A stretch of DNA of 6,921 nt from an uncultured bacterium (GTDB lineage: Bacteria; Desulfobacterota; Desulfovibrionia; Desulfovibrionales; Desulfovibrionaceae). The position numbers were made by a program, and so were the translations under genes. The stretch is taken from NCBI GenBank assembly GCA_905215675.1, contig CAJMRA010000131.1:1-6921 (forward strand), written 5' to 3'. Of this stretch, positions 1 to 4,942 are shown in pieces (positions within the stretch are counted from its first letter, which is position 1; each line of letters opens with the position of its first letter). The notes under the pieces are model-generated. The model searched no databases. It saw nothing but the letters and a program-made list of their open reading frames with translations, and was not told the origin of the DNA.

Positions 1-168
1 CCTCCCCCTGACCCCCACCCCTCCCCCAGCGCGCTTTATTCAGGAGGATGACGGGGAACGGAAACGCGCGGGACAAGGCCCGCATCGCCGTCCCCCGGCG
101 GCACGTCATGATTATGGAAACCGCCGGGCATCGTTCTTTTTGGGGTGCTGAAATGTTTTTCCTTTTTC
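1..168. other. Gene-free stretch left of slyX with a possible long hairpin
   Basis: I find no supportable gene here on either strand, although a gene could begin beyond the left edge. The stretch is rich in short inverted repeats. TGACG at 49-53 can pair with CGTCA at 104-108, CGG at 59-61 with CCG at 88-90, and GCGGG at 68-72 with CCCGC at 79-83 across a six-base loop. Together these could make a roughly 60-nt interrupted hairpin. It has no U tract, so it is not a typical terminator. For the minus strand it would lie in the 3' UTR of the slyX transcript. Confidence 0.4.
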
Positions 169-226
169 GGGCGGCGCTGTGCCGCCGCCTCGCGTTTCAT
201 CTTTTTCAAAGATAAAACGCTCTAAT
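169..226 (-). repeat. Palindromic repeat, copy A, supplying the slyX stop codon
   Basis: This 58-nt unit matches 3517-3574 at about 52 of 58 positions by eye. Read on the minus strand, it begins at the TAG stop of slyX and forms a 13-bp stem (GCGTTTTATCTTT, loop GAA, AAAGATGAAACGC) with one G-U pair. A GC-rich hairpin follows (GGCGGCG paired with CGCCGCC, six-base loop). No U run follows either hairpin, so this looks like a REP-like intergenic element rather than a standard terminator, though it may protect or end the mRNA. Strand is given relative to the gene it abuts. Confidence 0.75.
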
Positions 227-464
227 ACCGTTCCGGCATATAATGCGGCGGCAGTTCCTCGCCCGCATCCGCCATGCCGCCTTTCAGCAGCTCCACCTGT
301 CCGCGCAGGGCGCGCACCAGCTCCACGGCTTCGGCCAGTCGCTGTTCCACGGCATCCAGTTGCCGCTGTTGCGCCGTCAGGGCCGCATTCAGGGCCTCCA
401 GCCGTTCTTCCTGAAAAAAGGTCAGTTCCTCCAGACGGATCAGACGATCTTCATGACCTTCCAT
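222..464 (-). CDS. slyX: SlyX family coiled-coil protein
   Basis: This 80-residue protein matches the SlyX family in size and layout. It has a charged amphipathic N-terminal helix (residues 5-60), with a FFQEERLEALN segment that corresponds to the FQE-x-x-x-EELN region of E. coli SlyX. A Gly/Glu linker leads to the family's signature tail LPPHY at 71-75. SlyX proteins are small, probably oligomeric coiled coils of unknown function. The start is an ATG preceded by GGGAGGAAGC, a good ribosome site lying inside the end of ygiQ. The gene overlaps ygiQ by 14 bases, so the two are probably co-transcribed and translationally coupled. One oddity is that most SlyX proteins I recall end at or close to PPHY, whereas this one adds MPERY before a TAG stop that belongs to the repeat at 169-226. 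Confidence 0.85.
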   Translation of the reverse strand: MEGHEDRLIRLEELTFFQEERLEALNAALTAQQRQLDAVEQRLAEAVELVRALRGQVELLKGGMADAGEELPPHYMPERY

Positions 465-2457
465 GCTTCCTCCCGGCGGGGCCGGGCCCGCCCTTGCGCG
501 GAACGCGCCCGAAATCCGGCATCAGAATGCGATGCTGGCGCAGACGTTCCGCGTCGCTGCGCGCCACGTAAACGGCTTCGCCCCGTTCGTTGCATCCGCT
601 GTAGAACATGGCCGTCGCCATGGTGCCCGGCGTGGGTATGAAGCACTGCGTCTGCTGCGGGGCCCAGTGACGCGCCCCGAGCCAGCGCGCAAGCTGCCGC
701 ATATCGTCGTCCGTACAGCCGGGGAAGGCGCTCATCAGATAGGGGACCACGTACTGTTCGCGCCCCGCAAAACGGCTCAGACGCGTGAAATGCCCAAGAA
801 AACGCTCAAAAACCTCCAGCGGCGGCTTGCGCATGGCGGCCAGTACGCCGGGCGCGCAATGCTCCGGCGCAAGCTTGAGCTGCCCGCCGGTGAACTCCTC
901 CGCATAGGCGGCCAGCGCTTCCGGCTCCCGCAGCGCCATATCCGCGCGTACGCCGCTGGCCACGCGCACATGCCCCACGCCCGGAACGGCGGCCACGGCG
1001 CGCAGCAGGGTCACGTACGGCCCCTGCGGCGTCTCGAAATGCCGGCAGACCGACGGATAGCAACAGGACGAGCGGCGACAGGGCGACGCGCTTTCCGTAC
1101 CGTCCGGCAGGCGTTGCGCGTTTTCATCCAGCGCGCAGCGGCCGTTCCACATGTTGGCCGTGGGACCGCCCACATCGGAAATGGCAACGCCCCTGCCGCG
1201 CCGCCCGCGCATGGACGCCGCAAGACGGGCCGCTTCCTCCACGATGGACGCCTGCGATCGCGAACTCAGACGCCGCCCCTGATGCAGGGCCAGCGAACAG
1301 AAGGAACAGCCGCCGCCGCATCCCCGGTGCGCGGTGATGCTGGTACGCAGCATTTCCTCGGCGGGCACGGCCTCCGTATAGGAGGGATGTGCCGTCCGCC
1401 GGAAGGGCAGCGCATAGAGCGCGTCCATTTCTTCCGTGGTCAGGATGGCGGCGGGCGGGGCCATCACCAGCAGCCGATCGTCCACCGGCTGCACGGCCCA
1501 GGCGTCCCGCCGGTGAACATGCAGCTCCACATCGCGCGTCAGGGTCAGAAGCGCTTTCGGCTCCGCCAGCAGTTCCGCATGCGAAGGCAGAACCATGCAG
1601 GGACGCCGTTCCCAGCCGCACGGCACAAAACGCGGGCGCGGCGTCGGCGACGCTTCGTCGGCCCTGTCCAGCCAGACCGTCCCGGGAATGCCGCGCCAGT
1701 CCTCGCCCCTGTCCAGACGCTGGGCCAGTTCCAGCACGGCGCGTTCGCCCATGCCGTAAATCAGGAGATCGGCCTTGGCGTCCAGCAGCAGCGGTCGCCG
1801 CAGGCTGTCCGTCCAGAAATCATAATGCGTCACCCGGCGCGTGCTGGCTTCAATGCCGCCCAGGGCCAGCGGCAGGCCGGGGAAGGCGCGCCGCACCAGA
1901 TTGGCGTATACGATGCAGGCCCTGTTGGGCCGGGCTCCCGCGCGTCCGCCCGGCGTGTAGGCGTCGTCATGCCGCTTCTTGCGAAAGGCCGTATAGTGGG
2001 CCAGCAGGGAATCCACGGCCCCGGCGCTCACACCGGCAAACAGGCGCGGACGGCCCATGCGGGCCACATCCTCCGTCGTGTCCCAGCGCGGCTGCGCCGC
2101 CAGCCCCACCCGGAAACCGTGCGCCGTCAGCCATCGCCCCAGCAGCACCGCGCCGAACGACGGGTGATCCACGTAGGCGTCGCCGTTGATCAGCAGCACG
2201 TCCAGCTCGTCCCAGCCCAGCGCCTCCATTTCCTCCCGGGTCATGGGCAGGAAATCCGGCTGCGGCGCGCCCCAGGCCGCCGGACGGAGGACGCGCGCGG
2301 CAGGCTCGCCGGATCGGACGCGCGCGCCGCGCCCATGGGCGGACGGCGCGCGTTTCCTTTCCGTCCGATCCGGACGCCGGGCATCGGTTCCGCGCCGCGC
2401 GTCGCCGTCGAAGGCCGGACGCGCGGGCGCGGGAAAGAAAGAAGTTTTCCGGCTCAC
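451..2457 (-). CDS. ygiQ: YgiQ family radical SAM protein
   Basis: This 668-residue protein aligns well with the YgiQ/UPF0313 family of radical S-adenosylmethionine enzymes. The 4Fe-4S-binding CxxxCxxC motif is at C380, C384 and C387, within HRGCGGGCSFC. Other family blocks are FLPMTREEME (69-78), GDAYVDHPSFG (92-102), RHDDAYTPG (162-170), LGGIEAS (199-205), ISDVGGPTANM (426-436), a second Cys cluster (C441, C460, C465, C466, C471), LKLAPEH (527-533) and GREQYVVPY (565-573). The substrate of YgiQ proteins is not established; a cytosolic redox or modification reaction is inferred. The protein is shorter than E. coli YgiQ (about 740) at the C terminus but has an extra Arg/Pro-rich N-terminal stretch of about 60 residues. 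The GTG start lies 9 bases after the stop of the EF-hand gene, with AGG eight bases upstream. I saw no better in-frame start before the conserved core, so the extension is probably translated. Confidence 0.9.
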   Translation of the reverse strand: MSRKTSFFPAPARPAFDGDARRGTDARRPDRTERKRAPSAHGRGARVRSGEPAARVLRPAAWGAPQPDFLPMTREEMEALGWDELDVLLINGDAYVDHPSFGAVLLGRWLTAHGFRVGLAAQPRWDTTEDVARMGRPRLFAGVSAGAVDSLLAHYTAFRKKRHDDAYTPGGRAGARPNRACIVYANLVRRAFPGLPLALGGIEASTRRVTHYDFWTDSLRRPLLLDAKADLLIYGMGERAVLELAQRLDRGEDWRGIPGTVWLDRADEASPTPRPRFVPCGWERRPCMVLPSHAELLAEPKALLTLTRDVELHVHRRDAWAVQPVDDRLLVMAPPAAILTTEEMDALYALPFRRTAHPSYTEAVPAEEMLRTSITAHRGCGGGCSFCSLALHQGRRLSSRSQASIVEEAARLAASMRGRRGRGVAISDVGGPTANMWNGRCALDENAQRLPDGTESASPCRRSSCCYPSVCRHFETPQGPYVTLLRAVAAVPGVGHVRVASGVRADMALREPEALAAYAEEFTGGQLKLAPEHCAPGVLAAMRKPPLEVFERFLGHFTRLSRFAGREQYVVPYLMSAFPGCTDDDMRQLARWLGARHWAPQQTQCFIPTPGTMATAMFYSGCNERGEAVYVARSDAERLRQHRILMPDFGRVPRKGGPGPAGRKHGRS
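2309..2373. repeat. Large interrupted inverted repeat inside the 5' end of ygiQ
   Basis: A perfect 12-bp inverted repeat (CCGGATCGGACG at 2309-2320, CGTCCGATCCGG at 2362-2373) continues on the left side directly into CGCGCGCC (2321-2328). That segment pairs with GGCGCGCG (2345-2352) after a 9-base bulge on the right side. The apex holds the 10-bp palindrome GCCCATGGGC (2331-2340). The structure encodes residues 29-50 of the YgiQ protein, within its non-conserved N-terminal extension. It would form a very stable hairpin in the mRNA about 85 bases after the start codon. Confidence 0.8.
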
Positions 2458-2466
2458 GAAGGGAAC

Positions 2467-2829
2467 CTACTTGCTGGACGGAGGCGTCACCAGCGGCAAA
2501 CCGCCGGGCGCGGCGGAATTCCCCGCCGGAGGCATGCCGCCCCGCGGGCCTCCGGCCTTGCCCATGGCATGCTGCCGCATGAAGTCCGCCCATTCCTCAT
2601 GGCTGATACCGCCGTTGCCGTCGGCATCAATGGTCTTGAAGGCCGCATCCGTCATGTTGGGAAAGGCCTTTTTGAATTCTTCCTGACTGAGGCTGCCGTT
2701 CTTGTCGGTATCCATGGCGTCAAACCGGCTGCCGCCGCCCGCGCCCCCGCCCATGCCGGGCATGGCGGGCGCATCCTGCGCTCCCAGAACAAGCAGCGCG
2801 ACCGCTGCCGCCAGCATCAACTTGTGCAT
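2467..2829 (-). CDS. Secreted EF-hand calcium-binding protein
   Basis: This 120-residue protein begins with a short signal peptide: M-H-K, then a hydrophobic stretch at about 4-16, with likely cleavage near A20-A22. A Gly/Met-rich linker (23-34) follows. Two canonical EF-hand loops come next. Loop 1 has ligands D40, D42, N44, S46, S48 and E51; loop 2 has D68, D70, N72, G74, S76 and E79, where position 7 binds through its backbone. All key acidic positions are present, so calcium binding is likely. A Gly/Pro-rich tail fills 85-120 with no second domain. Export to the periplasm is inferred from the signal sequence. The ATG start has AAGGAG seven bases upstream. The gene lies 61 nt after the unknown helical gene and 9 nt before ygiQ, consistent with one operon, but no shared function is apparent. 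Confidence 0.88.
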   Translation of the reverse strand: MHKLMLAAAVALLVLGAQDAPAMPGMGGGAGGGSRFDAMDTDKNGSLSQEEFKKAFPNMTDAAFKTIDADGNGGISHEEWADFMRQHAMGKAGGPRGGMPPAGNSAAPGGLPLVTPPSSK

Positions 2830-2844
2830 AGACTATCTCCTTGT

Positions 2845-2861
2845 CCCGCATCGCCTGCGGG
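2845..2861. repeat. Short hairpin in the 5' leader of the EF-hand gene
   Basis: CCCGCA (2845-2850) and TGCGGG (2856-2861) form a 6-bp stem with a five-base loop. The hairpin lies between repeat copy C and the EF-hand ribosome site (AAGGAG at 2837-2842), only a few bases upstream of the latter. It may influence initiation or mRNA processing; that is inference. Confidence 0.45.
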
Positions 2862-2866
2862 GAAAA

Positions 2867-2895
2867 TGCCTTTTTCAAAGGCAAAACGCTCTAAT
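2867..2895 (-). repeat. Palindromic repeat, copy C (short form), supplying a stop codon
   Basis: This copy retains only the gene-proximal arm of the repeat. TGCCTTT (2867-2873), loop TTC, and AAAGGCA (2877-2883) form a perfect 7-bp stem, followed by the shared end AACGCTCTAAT. On the minus strand it starts with the TAG stop of the 125-residue gene, and the hairpin is followed by TTTT. It could therefore act as a weak terminator or attenuator between that gene and the EF-hand gene. It lacks the GC-rich GGCGGCG hairpin of copies A and B. Confidence 0.65.
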
Positions 2896-3268
2896 CTTCC
2901 AGACGACCGGCGCGCAAGCCGTCGATGAAAAGGCGCAGATTGTCCGGCTCTCCGGCCTTGTGATCATCCGGGTACAGCAGCGCCGACATGTAGAACACCG
3001 AACCGATGCGCAGGGAATTGCGGGCGCTGTTGGAAAAACGATGCAGGGCATGCGTTGCCGCGTCGCGCAGCGCGGGGTCCTCCACGGCCGCCACCAGCGC
3101 GGCCGCATCATGATCCATGGCCGCCAGCAGCGTCGCCTTTTCCTTCATGGCGGCGTTATAGGCGTCGATCTTTCCGGCATCCAGTTCGGCCAGGGCGCGC
3201 CGCTCCGCAGTCATCACCGCCGTATAGCGCTGTTCCATCCATTCGATAAATGCTTGCGTTCCTGTCAT
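2891..3268 (-). CDS. Hypothetical helical protein, 125 residues
   Basis: I do not recognise this protein. It has no signal peptide or membrane segment. Residues 4-65 look like two or three amphipathic, Ala/Glu-rich helices, including LAELDAGKIDAYNAAMKEKA (26-45). A more distinctive block follows at about 75-103 (RNSLRIGSVFYMSALLYPDD), and an acidic tail ends in GRLED. The all-helical pattern, with a length-dependent Lys/Glu helix, loosely recalls FlgN-type chaperones, but there is no diagnostic motif and I would not assign that. The ATG start has AGGAG seven bases upstream. It is probably the first gene of the run that continues with the EF-hand, ygiQ and slyX genes. A TGTAAT sequence on the minus strand at 3313-3308 could be a -10 box, but no good -35 accompanies it. 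The TAG stop lies within repeat copy C. Confidence 0.75.
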   Translation of the reverse strand: MTGTQAFIEWMEQRYTAVMTAERRALAELDAGKIDAYNAAMKEKATLLAAMDHDAAALVAAVEDPALRDAATHALHRFSNSARNSLRIGSVFYMSALLYPDDHKAGEPDNLRLFIDGLRAGRLED

Positions 3269-3316
3269 GGCTCCGCTCCTGAATCCGCCCCCGGCAGGCC
3301 GGAAGGCATTACAGAG

Positions 3317-3345
3317 AAAAAAGGGGAGGGCATGCGCGCCTCCCC
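3317..3345 (-). terminator. Intrinsic terminator downstream of the PaaK-like gene
   Basis: On the minus strand GGGGAGG (3345-3339) pairs with CCTCCCC (3329-3323) across a nine-base loop, and six Ts follow at once (3322-3317). This is a classic Rho-independent terminator. It lies about 225 bases beyond the stop of the PaaK-like gene and just upstream of the next gene, so it separates the two transcripts and gives the first one a long 3' UTR. Confidence 0.8.
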
Positions 3346-3360
3346 TGTCCGTCTCCCGGA

Positions 3361-3381
3361 GGAAACCCGAGGAAGGTTTCC
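3361..3381. repeat. Inverted repeat in the PaaK-like 3' UTR
   Basis: GGAAACC (3361-3367) and GGTTTCC (3375-3381) form a perfect 7-bp stem with a seven-base loop. No U tract follows on either strand. It is one of several hairpins stacked between the PaaK-like stop codon and the terminator at 3317-3345. Confidence 0.5.
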
Positions 3382-3427
3382 CCGAAAAACAACCGTTACG
3401 TCGATGTTTCCGGACTCAAACGCCCAT

Positions 3428-3466
3428 GAGCAATTTCAGTTTGAAATGCTTCGCATTGCAAACCAG
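3428..3466. repeat. Second repeat module, copy D (11-bp hairpin)
   Basis: This unit matches 6883-6921 at 34 of the first 38 positions. It begins with GAGCAATTTCA, then GTTTGAAATGC (3439-3449), loop TTC, and GCATTGCAAAC (3453-3463). The stem is 11 bp with one mismatch. Relative to the other copy, two of the four differences (T3447 and A3455) are partners in the stem, which preserves pairing. It lies upstream (plus-strand sense) of copy B, so D and B may be parts of one composite element. Confidence 0.65.
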
Positions 3467-3481
3467 ACGGCCTGTCGTTTC

Positions 3482-3504
3482 GCGGAAAAACGCGGTTTTT
3501 CCGC
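3482..3504. repeat. Perfect 10-bp inverted repeat between modules D and B
   Basis: GCGGAAAAAC (3482-3491) and GTTTTTCCGC (3495-3504) flank a three-base GCG loop with no mismatch. It lies between the D and B repeat modules, in the 3' UTR of the PaaK-like transcript. It has no following U run and is best seen as part of the composite repeat or an mRNA-stabilising hairpin. Confidence 0.6.
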
Positions 3505-3516
3505 TCACTTCGGGCA

Positions 3517-3574
3517 GGGCGGCGCTGTGCCGCCGCCTCGCGTTTCACCTTTTTCAAAGGCGGAACGCGCTAAT
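3517..3574 (-). repeat. Palindromic repeat, copy B, supplying the PaaK-like stop codon
   Basis: This 58-nt unit is about 90% identical to copy A at 169-226, with no gaps. It contains the same GGCGGCG/CGCCGCC hairpin and the same gene-proximal stem, here GCGTTCCGCCTTT paired with AAAGGTGAAACGC with one C-A mismatch and one G-U pair. A T-A pair in copy A is a C-G pair here, a compensatory change. The TAG stop of the PaaK-like gene falls at the same place in the unit as the stop of slyX in copy A. Confidence 0.75.
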
Positions 3575-4835
3575 CCCAGTGGCGGCGATCCTCGATGGGC
3601 CGGATCTGCGGCGGCAGACTGCCGGGCGTGAGGACCTTGAGTTCCGGACGCAGCTTGATCTTTTCGCGGAACTGATGCAGCAGCTCGTCCTCGCGCTTGA
3701 AGCCGCTGGCCTCGACAAACAGGGTCATTTCGTCGATGCCGCCGGGGTTGGTGACTTCGATCTGCCACCGCTTGATTTCCTCGAAGCGGCTCATGACCTG
3801 CTCCACCTGATGCGGATAGACGAACATGCCCTTGATGCGCGCAGTGGTGTCCACGCGACCGACGATGTTCCCCAGACGGGGGCTTGTGCGGCCGCAGGCG
3901 CAGGGGCTGCGATCGATATAGGACAGATCGCCCGTGGCCAGACGGATCAGCGGATAGGTCTTGTTGAAAGCCGTCACCACGATTTCGCCCACTTCGCCGT
4001 CCTTGAGCGGAATGCCCGTATCGGGGTGGCAGATTTCCACATAGCAGCGGTTGGCAATATGCAGGCCGGTCTTGTGGAAGCATTCGTAGCCGATACAGCC
4101 CACGTCCGCCGTGCCGTAGCCCTGCCGCATGAGCAGGTCGTACTTCTTTTCCATCTGCGAGCGCATCTTTTCGGACAGACGCTCGCCGGTGACGAAGGCC
4201 ACTTCAAGGAACAGGTCCTTGCGCAGGTTGAGGCCCTTTTCCTCGGCCTTCTGGGCAAGGTGCATCAGGAAGCTGGGCGTGCCCACATAGCCGGAAACGC
4301 GCAGCTTCTGGATGATGTCAAGCTGTGTGGCGGCATCGCTGGGACCGGCGGGGATGACAGCGCAGTTGAGATTGCGCAGCGGTTCCTCGAACATGAGGCC
4401 CGCGGGCGTCAGCTGATAATTGAACGTGTTCTGCACCACGTCGCCGGGGCGGAATCCCACGGAATAGAAGGCTTCCGTATAGCCCCAGTAGTCTTCCCCG
4501 TGATCTTCGGGATCGAAAATGGGACCGGGCGACAGAAAGACGCGCTTGAGGTCGCCGATGTCCTTGGTCAGCAGACCGCCCAGACGCGGCCCCATGGACT
4601 GAAGGAAAATAAGCTCCTTCTTCTTGAGAATGGGAATATGCTTGATGTCCGACAGGGTCTTGAATTTTTCGACATTGAACTGGGCGCGATCAAAGCGCTT
4701 CTTCACATCTTCGGAATAGCGATAGGCATAGGACAGGAGATCCTTCAGCTGAATAAGGCAGTACTGACGGCGCTCGCTCTCATCAAGCACTTCCTTGCGG
4801 CTGTAGATCCCTTCGGTGCGATCTTTACGGGTCAT
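3570..4835 (-). CDS. Divergent PaaK-family adenylate-forming protein (phenylacetate-CoA ligase-like)
   Basis: From the chosen ATG the protein has 421 residues and the layout of the PaaK branch of AMP-binding enzymes. Visible motifs are GFRPGDVVQNTFNY (127-140), CAVIPAG (158-164), YVGTPSFL (183-190), YGTADVGCIGYEC (240-252), YPLIRLATGDL (294-304), CACGRTSPRLGNIVGR (312-327) and IKGMFVYPHQVE (334-345). Known family members activate aryl or acyl acids to CoA thioesters in the cytosol. Two catalytic features are missing. Where PaaK has its SSGTTG-type nucleotide loop, this protein has LSPGPIFDPEDHG (101-113). The C-terminal end GSLPPQIRPIEDRRHWD lacks the usual GK-x-x-R lysine. From memory, a subfamily with SPGPIY/FxPEG exists in other proteobacteria, so the change is probably lineage-conserved rather than decay. 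A CoA ligase activity should not be assumed. An upstream in-frame TTG (4883) was rejected because it lies in the promoter region; ATG 4841 is also possible. Confidence 0.8.
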   Translation of the reverse strand: MTRKDRTEGIYSRKEVLDESERRQYCLIQLKDLLSYAYRYSEDVKKRFDRAQFNVEKFKTLSDIKHIPILKKKELIFLQSMGPRLGGLLTKDIGDLKRVFLSPGPIFDPEDHGEDYWGYTEAFYSVGFRPGDVVQNTFNYQLTPAGLMFEEPLRNLNCAVIPAGPSDAATQLDIIQKLRVSGYVGTPSFLMHLAQKAEEKGLNLRKDLFLEVAFVTGERLSEKMRSQMEKKYDLLMRQGYGTADVGCIGYECFHKTGLHIANRCYVEICHPDTGIPLKDGEVGEIVVTAFNKTYPLIRLATGDLSYIDRSPCACGRTSPRLGNIVGRVDTTARIKGMFVYPHQVEQVMSRFEEIKRWQIEVTNPGGIDEMTLFVEASGFKREDELLHQFREKIKLRPELKVLTPGSLPPQIRPIEDRRHWD

Positions 4836-4839
4836 GCGC

Positions 4840-4847
4840 ATCACCTT
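4840..4847 (-). promoter_or_regulatory. Ribosome binding site that decides the PaaK-like start
   Basis: The minus strand reads AAGGTGAT followed by GCGC and then ATG at 4835. AAGG is eight bases from that ATG but only two from the in-frame ATG at 4841, favouring 4835. The in-frame TTG at 4883 has no such site. Confidence 0.6.
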
Positions 4848-4861
4848 GGCAGATTTTTTCA

Positions 4862-4918
4862 GGTAATTTCCATTGTTAGACAATTGTCAAGATTTTTGCA
4901 AGAACTTTTTTAAAAAAT
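4862..4918 (-). promoter_or_regulatory. Candidate promoter of the PaaK-like gene with AT-rich upstream element
   Basis: This short AT-rich island stands out in a GC-rich window. On the minus strand it holds the 12-bp palindrome TTTTTTAAAAAA (4917-4906), which resembles an UP element, then TTGCAA (4901-4896). Eighteen bases later comes AACAAT (4877-4872), four of six matches to a -10 box. A perfect -35 hexamer TTGACA (4890-4885) is also present, but only weak -10 candidates lie at the right distance. The exact start site is uncertain. Confidence 0.45.
4876..4890. promoter_or_regulatory. Candidate operator overlapping the PaaK-like promoter
   Basis: The minus strand reads TTGACAATTGTCTAA, with the perfect 10-bp palindrome GACAATTGTC at 4888-4879. 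Viewed as TTGAC-N4-GTCTA it is one base from the symmetrical TTGAC-N4-GTCAA arrangement of CRP/FNR-type sites. It overlaps the candidate -35 region, which would suit repression or anaerobic control. This rests on a single site in one sequence, so it is only suggestive. Confidence 0.3.
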
Positions 4919-4942
4919 ATGCAATCTCAATATGTTACAACT

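Noticed and set aside
169..226. Copy A as a standard Rho-independent terminator of slyX
   Set aside because: The stems are strong, but no run of Ts follows either on the minus strand.
463..2928. An 821-codon open frame on the plus strand opposite ygiQ
   Set aside because: It is Arg/His/Gly-rich with no family motifs and lies antisense to a well-conserved YgiQ gene. Long antisense frames are expected at this GC content.
169..3574. CRISPR array as an explanation of the repeats
   Set aside because: The copies are few, widely scattered, variable in length and tied to gene ends, with no regular spacers and no cas genes.
4836..4883. N-terminal extension of the PaaK-like protein from a TTG at 4883
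   Set aside because: The TTG lies inside the AT-rich promoter region, has no ribosome site, and a good site precedes the ATG at 4835.
3267..4913. A 548-codon open frame on the plus strand opposite the PaaK-like gene
   Set aside because: It is antisense to a gene with clear family motifs, runs through the repeat region, and shows no domain of its own.
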